64,000 nt of DNA, from contig NZ_CP097263.1 of NCBI RefSeq assembly GCF_028622115.1, forward strand, positions 434,001 through 498,000, given 5' to 3'. Of this stretch, positions 26,701 through 34,564 are shown piece after piece. Position 1 is the first letter of the stretch, and each line of letters starts with the position of its first letter. The stretch is from Kutzneria chonburiensis. GTDB lineage: Bacteria; Actinomycetota; Actinomycetes; Mycobacteriales; Pseudonocardiaceae. The notes under the pieces are model-generated. The model searched no databases. It saw only the letters and a list, made by a program, of their open reading frames with translations, and was not told the origin of the DNA. The position numbers and the translations under genes are program-made.

Positions 26701-27695
26701 CGGATCACCTCAAGACCACCTTCCACGTGGTCGACGAGCAGGACAAGACGCTGGCCGAGGGCAAGGACCTGGCGGCGATCAAGGAAGACCTGCGGGCCAC
26801 CATGCGCGCCGCGCTGTCGGCCGCGCCCAACGACATCGAGCGCACCAACGTCACGACCTGGGATTTCGGCACCCTGCCGCGCACCCATCGCCAGGCCGTC
26901 ACCGGCTACGAGGTCACCACGTACCCGTCGCTGGTCGACCGCGGCGACCACGTGGACGTGAAGCTGCTGGACAGCGCCGCCCAGCAGCGTGCGGCCATGG
27001 CCCTCGGCACGCGGCGCCTGCTGCTGCTCCAGCTGCCGTCGCCGGTGAAGCTGATAGTCCGCAGCCTCAGCAACGACGCCAAGCTCACCCTGAGCCGCAA
27101 CCCGCACGGCGGCGTGCCGGCGCTGCTCGACGACTGCATCGCCACCGCCGTGGACAAGCTCGTGGCCGACGGCGGCGGTGTCGTGTTCGACCAGGCCGGC
27201 TTCGAGAAACTGCTGGTCCGGGCCCGTTCCGGGCTGAACGAGACCGTGCTGGACGTGGTGAACCGGGTGCGCCGGGTGCTCAACGCCGCGCACGCCGTGG
27301 AACGTCAGCTGCCGGCGGCCAAGTTCGCCCCGGACGCCTCCGTCGCCGACATCCGGGCGCAGCTGCGCAGCCTGGTCCACGCCGGTTTCGCCGCCGAGAC
27401 CGGCTACCAGCGGCTGCCCGACGTCGAGCGCTACCTCAAGGCGATCGAGCGCCGGCTGGAGAAGCTGCCGGAGAACCCGCAGCGGGACGTGCAGCGCACC
27501 GAGGAGATCGCCGAGATCACCGGCGAGTACCGGGCGCTGCTGGCCGCCGTGCCCAAGGGCGAGCCGGTGGACAAGGCGCTGCGGGCCATCGGCTGGATGA
27601 TCGAGGAGCTGCGGGTCAGCTACTTCGCGCAGACCCTCGGCACCGCCTACCCGGTGTCCGAGAAGCGGATCTACAAGGCGATGGACGAGCTGTGA
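23799..27695 (+). CDS. hrpA: ATP-dependent RNA helicase HrpA
   Basis: A 1298-residue DEAH-box helicase of the HrpA group. The P-loop GETGSGKT is at residues 97-104 and the DEAH box at about 194-197 (IIDEAHERS); motif III SAT follows in VIITSATIDPERF, and motif VI is QRKGRCGRVSEG. The helicase core is followed by the HA2/winged-helix region and the long C-terminal DUF3418 domain characteristic of full-length HrpA. It remodels RNA or stalled ribosome complexes in the cytoplasm. The ATG at 23799 lacks a clear ribosome site; a GTG at 23814 is an alternative start. It is a single gene; the ECF sigma gene begins 48 bp after its stop. Confidence 0.95.
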   Translation: MGSPPVTAAHIELPQLMLRDEHRLRRRIDGTRKIRDEAKRRAALAQIDDEVLAAQAKLAARVAAVPRIDYPAELPVSQRRQDILDVIRDNQVVIVAGETGSGKTTQLPKICLELGRGLRGVIGHTQPRRIAARTVAERVAEELRTELGKVVGYKVRFTDQVGDDTLVKLMTDGILLAEIQNDRLLSRYDTLIIDEAHERSLNIDFILGYLRQLLPRRPDLKVIITSATIDPERFSRHFGDAPIVEVSGRTYPVETRYRPVIDPEDPDADPDRDQVQAILDAVDELQAEGPGDILVFLSGEREIRDTADALSKQDLRNTEILPLYARLSVGEQHRVFQRHTGRRVVLATNVAETSLTVPGIKYVIDPGNARISRYSHRLKVQRLPIEPISQASANQRKGRCGRVSEGICIRLYSEEDFESRPEFTDAEILRTNLASVILQMIAAGLGDIAAFPFIDPPDRRNINDGIGLLQELGALDKDKLTPIGRRLSQLPVDPRLARMVVAAEENGCVREVMVIAAALSIQDPRERPTEQQEQAQQQHARFRDNDSDFISFLNLWNYLREQQKELSSNQFRKMCRAEFLNYLRVREWQDIYAQLRQVVKGQGVSVNGGDIDTKGIHLSLLAGLLSHLGMKDVVTKGVPRKGPTEYLGARGAKFAIFPGSALSRQQPQWVMAAELVETSRLWARTVAKIEPEWAEKLGAHLVKRNYSEPHWEAKQGAVIAVEKVTLYGLPIVAARRINYGRIDPEVSRELFIRHALVDGEWRTSHQFFHHNRKLLDDVEQLEDRVRRRDIKVDDETLFDFYDKRVGAEVVSVRHFDTWWKKTRREQPDLLTFDPDMLINDSADGVTPADYPDHWTQGGVELPLTYRFEPGRRDDGVTVRVPLPVLGQVDGDGLAWQIPGLRLELVTALIKSLPKQIRRNFVPAPTFAKAVVDRLGPNDQHVLESVERELRTLSGVTIPREAWQLDQVPDHLKTTFHVVDEQDKTLAEGKDLAAIKEDLRATMRAALSAAPNDIERTNVTTWDFGTLPRTHRQAVTGYEVTTYPSLVDRGDHVDVKLLDSAAQQRAAMALGTRRLLLLQLPSPVKLIVRSLSNDAKLTLSRNPHGGVPALLDDCIATAVDKLVADGGGVVFDQAGFEKLLVRARSGLNETVLDVVNRVRRVLNAAHAVERQLPAAKFAPDASVADIRAQLRSLVHAGFAAETGYQRLPDVERYLKAIERRLEKLPENPQRDVQRTEEIAEITGEYRALLAAVPKGEPVDKALRAIGWMIEELRVSYFAQTLGTAYPVSEKRIYKAMDEL

Positions 27696-27743
27696 GCGAG
27701 CTTGCGAGCAACTTCGGCCCGGGCCGCGGCGTCTAGCCTGTCG

Positions 27744-28241
27744 ATGTCCTTCGACGAGTTCGTGCACGAGCACCAGCAGGCGCTGGTCCGCTATGCCACG
27801 CTGCTGTGTGGCGGGCAGGGCGACGCCGAGGACCTGGTGCAGGAGGTGCTGATCCGCGTGTACCCGCGGTGGGACGCCCTGGAGGGCTCCCGCTACGCCT
27901 ACGTGCGGCGGGCCGTGACCAACGAGTTCCTGTCGTGGCGGCGACGGTGGAGCACCCGGCACATCTTCACCACCGCCGAGGTGCCCGAGGAACGGGTCGA
28001 GTTCGGCTGGGACGAGCCCGACCAGCGCCTGGCCCGTGAGCTGCGGAAACTGCCCCGGCAGCAACGGGCGGCGGTCGTGCTGCGTTATTACGAGGACCTG
28101 ACCGATCCGGAGATCGCCGCCTTGCTCGGCTGCCGCGAGGGCACCGTGCGGGCCCACATCAGCCGCGGACTGGCGGCGCTGCGGTCGGTGCTGGGATCGG
28201 AACGCGTCCAGGAGGATGTCGGAGGGTGGGGCCATGAGTGA
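27744..28241 (+). CDS. SigE-family ECF RNA polymerase sigma factor
   Basis: A 165-residue ECF sigma factor. Region 2 is visible as ALVRYATLLCGGQGDAEDLVQEVLIRVYPRW, of which the DAEDLVQEV part contacts core polymerase and the -10; region 4 contains LPRQQRAAVVLRYYEDLTDPEIA and the helix-turn-helix CREGTVRAHISRGL. The ATG at 27744 lies four nt after a TAGCCT box, so a leaderless mRNA is possible. The stop overlaps the anti-sigma-like gene by 8 nt. It most likely responds to a cell-envelope or extracytoplasmic signal passed by the membrane protein encoded next. Its target promoters are unknown, but the repeat protein following is a good candidate. Confidence 0.9.
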   Translation: MSFDEFVHEHQQALVRYATLLCGGQGDAEDLVQEVLIRVYPRWDALEGSRYAYVRRAVTNEFLSWRRRWSTRHIFTTAEVPEERVEFGWDEPDQRLARELRKLPRQQRAAVVLRYYEDLTDPEIAALLGCREGTVRAHISRGLAALRSVLGSERVQEDVGGWGHE

Positions 28242-28602
28242 CGAGGAGGACGAGCTGCGGCGGCTGTTGGCGGCTCGGGCCGACCGGGTGCACTCCAGCC
28301 TGTCCGGCCCGGCCATTCGGGCCCGCGCTTCGGTCCGCTCACCGCTGCGGCGCTTCGCACCGGTTCTGACGGCCGCGGCCGTGCTGGCGGTCGTCGTGGT
28401 CAGCCTGGTGTTGTTGCAGCGTGGCGGCGGTGCGCCGGTGCCTCAGGTGCCGCCGGCCGCGCCCGTGACCACGTCGCAAACGGTCACCGTCTCGCCGACC
28501 ACGGCCGTGGAGACGACCACCAAGCATTCGTCGGACAGCACCACCTCGCCGACGAACACGACCAGGACGACCACCGAGACGACCACCACGAAGACGCACT
28601 GA
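28234..28602 (+). CDS. Single-pass membrane protein, putative anti-sigma factor with Thr-rich tail
   Basis: A 122-residue protein with a ~45-residue cytoplasmic N-terminus (acidic start SDEEDELRRLLAARADRV), one membrane helix (about residues 44-61) and an extracytoplasmic tail of Thr, Ser, Pro and Val ending ETTTTKTH. The size and gene overlap with the ECF sigma gene fit the short anti-sigma proteins paired with SigE-type factors, though no zinc-binding HxxxCxxC motif is present. The ATG at 28234 follows GGAGGGTGGGG. The tail resembles the repeat tail of the next gene (both end in ETTTTK-x-H), which suggests a shared origin or assembly in the same wall layer. Confidence 0.7.
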   Translation: MSDEEDELRRLLAARADRVHSSLSGPAIRARASVRSPLRRFAPVLTAAAVLAVVVVSLVLLQRGGGAPVPQVPPAAPVTTSQTVTVSPTTAVETTTKHSSDSTTSPTNTTRTTTETTTTKTH

Positions 28603-28688
28603 AACTTTTTCCCGGCCGCTGCAACAGATCCGGCCCGGGCCGCATGGAAGTGGTGTCAGACCCTCAGAACCGAGAGGACACCCCTCCA

Positions 28689-29066
28689 ATGCGTATCCCC
28701 GCTGTGCTGCGCTCCCGTAAGGCCATCGTGGCGGCGGCGGTCACCGTCGGCGTGCTGGGGGCCGGCACGGTCGCCATGGCGGCGACCTCGGCGTCCGGCG
28801 GCTCGCCATCGCCGACCGTGACCACCAGCCCCGCCGCGTCGGCGCCCGTGACCACGTCGCCGATCGAGACGACCAGGACCACGGAGCCGACCTCGTCGCC
28901 GATCGAGACCACCAAGGTCGCCTCGCCCACCGAGACGACCAAGGTCGCCGGGCCGACCGAGACCACGCGGACCGCGTACCCGACGGAGACGACCAACAAG
29001 TACCCGACGGAGACGACCAGGACCACGACCTACCCGACGGAGACCACGACCACCAAGCACCACTGA
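28689..29066 (+). CDS. Secreted threonine-rich repeat protein with P-x-E-T-T units
   Basis: A 125-residue exported protein. The signal-type N-terminus has RSRK, a hydrophobic core and an AMAA cleavage region at about residue 31. The rest is low-complexity with about eight degenerate units of the type P-T/I-E-T-T-x (SPIETT, SPTETT, GPTETT, YPTETT), ending ETTTTKHH. Such Thr/Pro-rich stalks are often glycosylated and wall-associated. No catalytic domain is visible. It follows the sigma/anti-sigma pair by 86 bp in the same direction, so it is probably part of the response. Its TGA abuts the TCA of the convergent carboxylesterase with no gap. Confidence 0.7.
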   Translation: MRIPAVLRSRKAIVAAAVTVGVLGAGTVAMAATSASGGSPSPTVTTSPAASAPVTTSPIETTRTTEPTSSPIETTKVASPTETTKVAGPTETTRTAYPTETTNKYPTETTRTTTYPTETTTTKHH

Positions 29067-30449
29067 TCAGCCGAAGCTCCGGACGACCCCGGCCGCCCAG
29101 CCGGGGTCGCCGGTCTCGGCGAACCGCACCCAGGCCGCGTTCATCTCACTGGCCAGCTCCCGCGGCGGCTCCGACCCGACCAGCCCTTCGGCACTGGCCA
29201 AGGTGTCGAAGACGAACGGCAGCTCCAGGCCGTGGCAGGCGCCGAGCCGGCCGTCGAACAGCGGCGACCGCCAGTCGAAGCGGTACCGGTAGGCGCGGCC
29301 GGGATGCTCCTCGGCCAGCCGCCGGGCGCCGTCGGCGAACACCAGGTCGGTCATCGCCTCCAGGAACATCTCGCCGGTCGGCCGCTCGCCGAGGCCGTAG
29401 CGTTTGAGGATCTCGGCCGCGTCCGGCCTCGAGTTGGCCAGGAGCGCCACCGCCTGCTCGTCGGTGATCACGTCGAGCAGACCGCTCGGCACGAAGTAGA
29501 GCCGCATCTCCTCGGCGTTGCTGCCGGCGATCAGGTCGACGTCGGCGTCCATGTTCTCGCGCGGATGGGTCGGCAGCACGTCGTCGCCGAGCACCGGCTG
29601 GAACGGCGCCAGCCCGACGCCCGTGTCGACACCGTTGGCATCACGCATGTCCAGCGTCTGGCCGGGCGTGATGATCTCCGTCTGCACCGCTTGCAGCTGC
29701 GCGGTGGACAGCGTCCGGAACGCCGCCGCGGTCGCCGGCACGCCCAGTTTCGCGGCCAGCCCGTCGACCAGCACCCGGGCGTTGTCCGGGGTGCGGACCA
29801 TGTCCGGGTGGCCGGACTCCACGATGGCCCGCCGGAACAGTCCACGGGCCAGCGGCGAGCCCAGCAGGCAGGAGATGCTCATCCCGCCGGCCGACTCGCC
29901 GAACACCGTGAGGTTGTCCGGGTCGCCGCCGAACGCCGCCGCGTTGTCCCGCACCCAGTGCAGGGCCGCGATCTGGTCGCGCAGGCCGAGGTTGGTGTCA
30001 CCGCCGTCGAGCGGCAGGAAGCCGTCGATGCCCAGGCGGTAGTTGATCGTCACGAGGACCACGCCGCGGCGGGCGAACGCCATGCCGTCGTACACCGCGG
30101 CCGACCCGGTGCCGTAGACGAACGCGCCGCCGTGGATGAACACCATCACCGGCAGCCCGCCGGCCGACGGGTCGGGCGTGTGGACGTCGACGGTCAGAAA
30201 GTCGCCGCCCTGCCGGTGATCGCCGCCGAGAATGGAGCCGAGGTCAAGGCCCGGCAGCTTGCGCACGGTCTGCGGCGCGATCGGTCCCGGCCTCGTCGCG
30301 TCCCGCTCACCGTCCCATGTGGACGGTTGCGGCTTGGCGAAGCGCAGCTCACCCTCCGGCGCCGCCGCGTACGGGACGGAGCGGAACCGGTGGATGCCGT
30401 CGACGACCTCGCCGCGGATCCGGCCGGAGCCGGTGCTGATCACGGTCAC
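29067..30449 (-). CDS. Type B carboxylesterase/lipase family protein
   Basis: A 460-residue alpha/beta hydrolase of the carboxylesterase (cholinesterase-like) family. The oxyanion segment is VFIHGGAFVYG, and the nucleophile is Ser186 in FGESAGGMS. The acidic residue is in GSNAEEMRL, and the catalytic His in GACHGLELPF. No signal peptide is evident, so it is likely cytoplasmic. It overlaps the upstream FAD oxidase gene by 4 nt, and the next two genes also lie on the same strand with gaps or overlaps of at most 10 bp, so four genes from 34480 to 29067 may form one transcript. Its natural ester substrate is unknown. Confidence 0.92.
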   Translation of the reverse strand: MTVISTGSGRIRGEVVDGIHRFRSVPYAAAPEGELRFAKPQPSTWDGERDATRPGPIAPQTVRKLPGLDLGSILGGDHRQGGDFLTVDVHTPDPSAGGLPVMVFIHGGAFVYGTGSAAVYDGMAFARRGVVLVTINYRLGIDGFLPLDGGDTNLGLRDQIAALHWVRDNAAAFGGDPDNLTVFGESAGGMSISCLLGSPLARGLFRRAIVESGHPDMVRTPDNARVLVDGLAAKLGVPATAAAFRTLSTAQLQAVQTEIITPGQTLDMRDANGVDTGVGLAPFQPVLGDDVLPTHPRENMDADVDLIAGSNAEEMRLYFVPSGLLDVITDEQAVALLANSRPDAAEILKRYGLGERPTGEMFLEAMTDLVFADGARRLAEEHPGRAYRYRFDWRSPLFDGRLGACHGLELPFVFDTLASAEGLVGSEPPRELASEMNAAWVRFAETGDPGWAAGVVRSFG

Positions 30450-31804
30450 GCGAACACCTTCCCTGGGTTGAGAATCCCGTGCGGGTCAAGGGCTTTCTTG
30501 ACCGCGCGGTGCATGTCCAGCACCGCCGGACTGAGCTCCTTGACCAGGCCCGGACGCTTGAGCAGACCCACCCCGTGCTCGCCGGTCACCGTGCCGCCGA
30601 GCCGGAGCGCGTCGTTGATGATGTCCTCGAACGCCGCCTGCGCCCGTCGTCGGGCACCGTCGTCGTCCAGCGGCGTGATCAGCAGCGGGTGCAGGTTGCC
30701 GTCGCCGACGTGCGCCACGTTCGCGATCACCGTGTCGTGCCGGCGGGCCGCCGCCTCGATCCGGCCCAGCATCTCGGCGATCTTGTTCGTCGGCACGCAC
30801 ACGTCCTCGGTCAGCACCGGGCCCAGCCGCTCCAGCGCCGGGTAGGCCAGTCGGCGGGCCGAGAACAGGGCGTCGGCCTCCTCCTGGTCGGTCGACATCG
30901 CCGCCCAGGTCGCACCGGCCTGCTCGAAGCACTTGAGCATGGCCGCGGCCTCGTCCTCGCCGGGCGTGTCGGTGCGGCCCAGCAGCACCACCTCGGCCTC
31001 GGCCGACAGTCCCATGTTCTTCCAGGCGTCCACCGCCTTCAGGCAGTGCTTGTCCACCAGCTCCAGCGCCGACGGCACCACACCCGCGGCGACCACCGCC
31101 GCCGCGGCCTCACCGGCCGCGACGATCGAGTCGAAGTAGCCGGCCACGGTCCGTTCCGCCGCCCGCTTCGCCTTCAGCCGCACGGTGATCTCCGTGATCA
31201 CGCCCAGCGTGCCTTCGCTGCCGACCATCAGGCCGGCCAGGTCGTAGCCGGCCACCCCCTTGGCCGTGCGGCGGCCCAGCCGGACGATCTCGCCCGTGCC
31301 GGTCACGACCTCCAGGCCCAGCACGTAGTCCCGGGTGACGCCGTACTTCACACAGCACACCCCACCGGCGTTGGTGGCCACGTTGCCGCCGATCGTCGAC
31401 CAGGGCGAACTGGCCGGATCCGGCGGGTACCAGAGGTTGTGCCCGGCGCACGCGGCCCGTAGGTCGTCGTTCACCACGCCCGGCTCGACCACCGCCAGCC
31501 GCTCCACCGCATCGATCTCGGTGATCCGGTTCAGCTGGTCCATGGCGACGACCACACAGCCGTCGACCGCATTCGCCCCACCGGACAGCCCCGTGCCGGC
31601 GCCCCTGGTCACCAGCGGCGTCCCGTGCTCGATGCAGGTTTTCACCACTGCCTGCACGTCCTCCGCACCACGCGGCCGCACCACGGCCGCCGGCAGCGCC
31701 CACGGCGCCCATTCGGCTTCGTCGTGCGCGTAGCTCCGGAGCACGTCCGGATCCGTCACCACGCGATCCTCGGGCAGCACCGCTCGCAGGTCGTCGATCA
31801 GCAC
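30446..31804 (-). CDS. FAD-linked 2-hydroxyacid oxidase (GlcD/D-lactate dehydrogenase type)
   Basis: A 452-residue flavoprotein of the FAD-binding PCMH/oxidase C-terminal family. The FAD-binding segment is LVTRGAGTGLSGGANAV, followed by NVATNAGGVCCVKYGVTRDYV, both typical of GlcD. The C-terminal domain ends with the conserved GEHGVGLLKR and DPHGILNPGKVF. It would oxidise glycolate, D-lactate or a related 2-hydroxyacid and pass electrons to the respiratory chain or oxygen. GlcE and GlcF partners are absent, so it acts alone. It overlaps the carboxylesterase gene and lies 10 bp after the FMN-type hydroxyacid oxidase gene, suggesting a joint role in hydroxyacid use. Confidence 0.92.
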   Translation of the reverse strand: MLIDDLRAVLPEDRVVTDPDVLRSYAHDEAEWAPWALPAAVVRPRGAEDVQAVVKTCIEHGTPLVTRGAGTGLSGGANAVDGCVVVAMDQLNRITEIDAVERLAVVEPGVVNDDLRAACAGHNLWYPPDPASSPWSTIGGNVATNAGGVCCVKYGVTRDYVLGLEVVTGTGEIVRLGRRTAKGVAGYDLAGLMVGSEGTLGVITEITVRLKAKRAAERTVAGYFDSIVAAGEAAAAVVAAGVVPSALELVDKHCLKAVDAWKNMGLSAEAEVVLLGRTDTPGEDEAAAMLKCFEQAGATWAAMSTDQEEADALFSARRLAYPALERLGPVLTEDVCVPTNKIAEMLGRIEAAARRHDTVIANVAHVGDGNLHPLLITPLDDDGARRRAQAAFEDIINDALRLGGTVTGEHGVGLLKRPGLVKELSPAVLDMHRAVKKALDPHGILNPGKVFA

Positions 31805-31814
31805 GCCGTCCAGG

Positions 31815-33002
31815 CTAAGCCCGCAACCTCACTTTCTCCCGGTCAAGATCGGTGATGGAGTTGGCCCCCACCAGCCTCATCGTGCGTTCCAGCTCCTCTC
31901 GCAGGATGGCGATCGCCCTGGCCACGCCCCGTTCCCCGCCGGCCATCAGGCCGTACAGGTAGGGCCGCCCGATCAGGCAGGCTTTCGCCCCCAGTCCCAC
32001 CGCGGCCGCGATGTCGCCGCCGGTGCGGACGCCCCCGTCGACGTAGATCTCCAGCCGGTCGCCGACCTCGTCGGCCACCGGTGCGACCAGTTCCAGCGGC
32101 GCCGGGCCCCGATCCAGCTGCCGGCCGCCGTGATTGGACAGCACCACCGCGTCCGCGCCGGCCTCCGCCGCCCGCTTCGCGTCGTGCCGGCTCTGGATGC
32201 CCTTGACCACCAGCGGTCCGCCCCAGGTCTCCCGGAGCCAGGACACGTCGGCCCACGTCACGTTGCGGTCGAACATCTTGGTCCCGATGTCCGACGGGGC
32301 CAGCGAGCCGTCGCCGTCGAACGTCGCGAACCGGAGCGGCTCCGTGGTCAGCAGGTGCCACCACCAGCGGGGCTTGCTCGCCCCGTCCAGCAGGGTCTTG
32401 ATGCCCAGCCGCGGCGGCAGCGTCAGGCCGTTGCGGACGTCCCGGACCCGGTTGCCCGGCACCGGCGTGTCGACCGTCAGCACCAGCGCCGTGTATCCCG
32501 CGCCGCGGGCCCGTTCGATCAGGTCGGTCGTGAAGCCCCGATCACGCCAGACGTAGAGCTGGAACCAGAGATCGGTGCCCTTGAGGTCCTCCGGAGCGGT
32601 CGTGCCCATTGTGGACAGTGTGTAGGGGACACCGGCTTGCGTTGCCGCGCCGGCCACTGCCGGCTCGCCGAGGTGGTGCATCATCCGCGTGTAGCCCGTC
32701 GGCGCCAGCACCAGCGGCAGCGCCGCCGGCCGGCCCAGGATCGTCGTCCCCGTGCTCACCTCGCCGCCGACCAGCACCCGCGGGCTGAACTCCACCCGTT
32801 CGAACGCGGATCGGTTGCGCCGCAAGCTGATCTCGTCGTCGGCCCCTCCTTCCACGTAGTCGAACACCGACCGCGGCACCCTTTTCGCCGCCGCCGCACG
32901 GAGATCTCTCAGCGTGTGGGCCCTCTTGACGGGATCCAGCTCCGGTGCTCGGGGCTGCAACAGCGGTCGAAGATCCCGCCAGCGGGGCACACGTCGGCTC
33001 AT
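31815..33002 (-). CDS. FMN-dependent alpha-hydroxyacid oxidase/dehydrogenase (LldD-like)
   Basis: A 395-residue TIM-barrel flavoprotein. Visible family motifs are the N-terminal FDYVEGGADDE, the LAPTGYTRMMH segment, the active-site histidine in SNHGGRQLDRGPAPLE, and the phosphate-binding DGGVRTGGDIAAAVGLGA. The enzyme oxidises L-lactate or a similar 2-hydroxyacid. Substrates overlap in this family, and mandelate or glycolate cannot be excluded. It overlaps the FAD monooxygenase gene by 4 nt and is 10 bp from the GlcD-type gene. An operon with oxidases for both stereo-types of hydroxyacid is thus visible. Confidence 0.92.
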   Translation of the reverse strand: MSRRVPRWRDLRPLLQPRAPELDPVKRAHTLRDLRAAAAKRVPRSVFDYVEGGADDEISLRRNRSAFERVEFSPRVLVGGEVSTGTTILGRPAALPLVLAPTGYTRMMHHLGEPAVAGAATQAGVPYTLSTMGTTAPEDLKGTDLWFQLYVWRDRGFTTDLIERARGAGYTALVLTVDTPVPGNRVRDVRNGLTLPPRLGIKTLLDGASKPRWWWHLLTTEPLRFATFDGDGSLAPSDIGTKMFDRNVTWADVSWLRETWGGPLVVKGIQSRHDAKRAAEAGADAVVLSNHGGRQLDRGPAPLELVAPVADEVGDRLEIYVDGGVRTGGDIAAAVGLGAKACLIGRPYLYGLMAGGERGVARAIAILREELERTMRLVGANSITDLDREKVRLRA

Positions 33003-34480
33003 GCCGGCCAGTCAAGCACTGTGCGCCAGGCGCTTTCCACCTCCTCCGGGGTCGTCGCGCCGACACTGCGCCAGGCGATGACGAAGTCCGGTCGTACCAG
33101 CGTGGCCCCCTCGGGCGTGATGCCGTACTTGGCGAAGAACTCCGGCTCCTCGATCACGTGCACGTCGATCGGCAGGCCCTTGAGCGCCGGATTTCCCGTG
33201 AGCACGACAAATCCGTGCCCCAGCCGGTCGGTGGTCGAGCCGTCGGTCAGCCTCACGAACGGGGCCCGGACGCCCGGCCGGCCCGTCGGCCGCTCCGGGT
33301 TCTCCCACAGGTCGTCGCCCGGCTCGGCCACGATCGCCCCGCCCAGTTGGCGGTAACCGAAGAACAGCGCGCTCACCGGCTCCACCGGCGCGGGCAGCGT
33401 CGGGTCGTCGGCCAGATCCGGCCGGCCGCGCTGGGTGTAGAGCAGGTACTGCTGGTCGGCCAGGATCGTCGAGTACGGCCGGCGTTCCGGGTCGTGGCCG
33501 GCCAGCAGGCCCGGGCCGGCCTCGCCCCTGGTCACCATGGCCAGCTTCCAGGCAAGGCTGAAGCCGTCCATGATCGCTGTGTTGCCGCCGAAGGCGCCCG
33601 TCGGCGGCATCATCCTGGCCGCGTCGCCGACCAGGAACACCCGGCCGTCGGTGAACCGCTCGGCCACGCCGTGCCTGGTCTGCGACCGGCCGTGCGGCAG
33701 GTCCAGGATCTTCGGCTCCAGATCCGGAATCCCCGTGGCCGTGCGGATGATCTGCTTCCAGTCCTTGTCGCCGACGGTGTTCGACACCCCGACCGCGTAG
33801 CGGCCCGGGACGTCCGTGCTCACCAGCACGCCCGCGCCGCCCGGCAGGTCCGGGTTCAGCAGGTAGGCCAGGAACTGTTGCTGGCCTTGGAGATCGGCCT
33901 CGAAGAGCGCCCCCGTCCCCTCTCCGAGCACGCCCCTCCCCACGAGTTCGATGCCCAGCGTCTGCCGGATCGGGCTCCGGTGGCCGTCGGCCGCCACCAG
34001 GTAATCGACCTCGACCGTTTCTTCCGTCCCGGTGTCGAGGTTCCTGAGCACCGCCGTGACCCCGTTGTCGTGCTGCCGCCACGACACCAGTTCCGTACTG
34101 AACCGCAGGTCCGCGCCCAGTTCGCGGGCCCGGTCGGCCAGGATCGGCTCCATCCGCTCCTGGCTCACGTCGGCCCAGGGCGCCTGCGACAGGTGCGTGA
34201 AGTCCGGGGATTCGGTCAGGATCTCCTGCAGCACCGGGCCGTTCAGGCTCACCGCCCGGATGATGCGGAACTTGCCGTCCTTCGGCGAGGCGTCGAGCAC
34301 CCGTTCGTCCACCCCGGCCACCCGCAGCGCCTCCATGACGTGCGGAAACTGCCCCCTGGCCTTGGGATGCACCGATGTTGTCGGGTGCTTCTCCACCAGT
34401 AACGGCGGCGCCCCGTGCAGTGCCATGAACATCGCCGTCGACAGCCCGGACAGGCCGCCGCCCACCACCAGCACACTCAT
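32999..34480 (-). CDS. FAD-dependent aromatic monooxygenase (PheA/TfdB class)
   Basis: A 493-residue flavoprotein hydroxylase. The ADP-binding motif is VLVVGGGLSGLSTAMFMA near the N-terminus, the DG motif DYLVAADGHRSPIR is central, and the FAD ribityl-binding motif is VFLVGDAARMMPPTGAFGGN. Such enzymes hydroxylate phenols, polyketides or antibiotics with NADPH and oxygen. The ATG at 34480 follows GGTGGAG. It is divergent from a TetR gene, with palindromic sites between, so ligand-induced expression is likely. Detoxification of an aromatic compound or tailoring of a polyketide are the main alternatives. It leads a short operon with the two hydroxyacid oxidases. Confidence 0.88.
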   Translation of the reverse strand: MSVLVVGGGLSGLSTAMFMALHGAPPLLVEKHPTTSVHPKARGQFPHVMEALRVAGVDERVLDASPKDGKFRIIRAVSLNGPVLQEILTESPDFTHLSQAPWADVSQERMEPILADRARELGADLRFSTELVSWRQHDNGVTAVLRNLDTGTEETVEVDYLVAADGHRSPIRQTLGIELVGRGVLGEGTGALFEADLQGQQQFLAYLLNPDLPGGAGVLVSTDVPGRYAVGVSNTVGDKDWKQIIRTATGIPDLEPKILDLPHGRSQTRHGVAERFTDGRVFLVGDAARMMPPTGAFGGNTAIMDGFSLAWKLAMVTRGEAGPGLLAGHDPERRPYSTILADQQYLLYTQRGRPDLADDPTLPAPVEPVSALFFGYRQLGGAIVAEPGDDLWENPERPTGRPGVRAPFVRLTDGSTTDRLGHGFVVLTGNPALKGLPIDVHVIEEPEFFAKYGITPEGATLVRPDFVIAWRSVGATTPEEVESAWRTVLDWPA

Positions 34481-34502
34481 CTTCTCCACCCCTTCGAACC
34501 CC

Positions 34503-34545
34503 GTTCGTTTCTCCGAACACCGTTTCTAGTCGCGAACGGCGTTCG
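34503..34545. promoter_or_regulatory. Two palindromic sites between FAD monooxygenase and TetR genes
   Basis: GTTCG-tttctc-CGAAC at 34503-34518 and the perfect palindrome CGAACG-G-CGTTCG at 34533-34545 lie in the divergent promoter region and share the half-site CGAAC. They are likely operators for the TetR-family protein encoded to the right, controlling both directions. A TAGGGT -10-like box for the TetR gene follows at 34553-34558. Confidence 0.55.
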
Positions 34546-34564
34546 TGTCAACTAGGGTGTGGGG

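Noticed and set aside
28860-29066. Tandem repeats considered as a CRISPR or structural DNA repeat.
   Set aside because: The units are degenerate, coding and in frame for P-x-E-T-T protein repeats, with no spacers.
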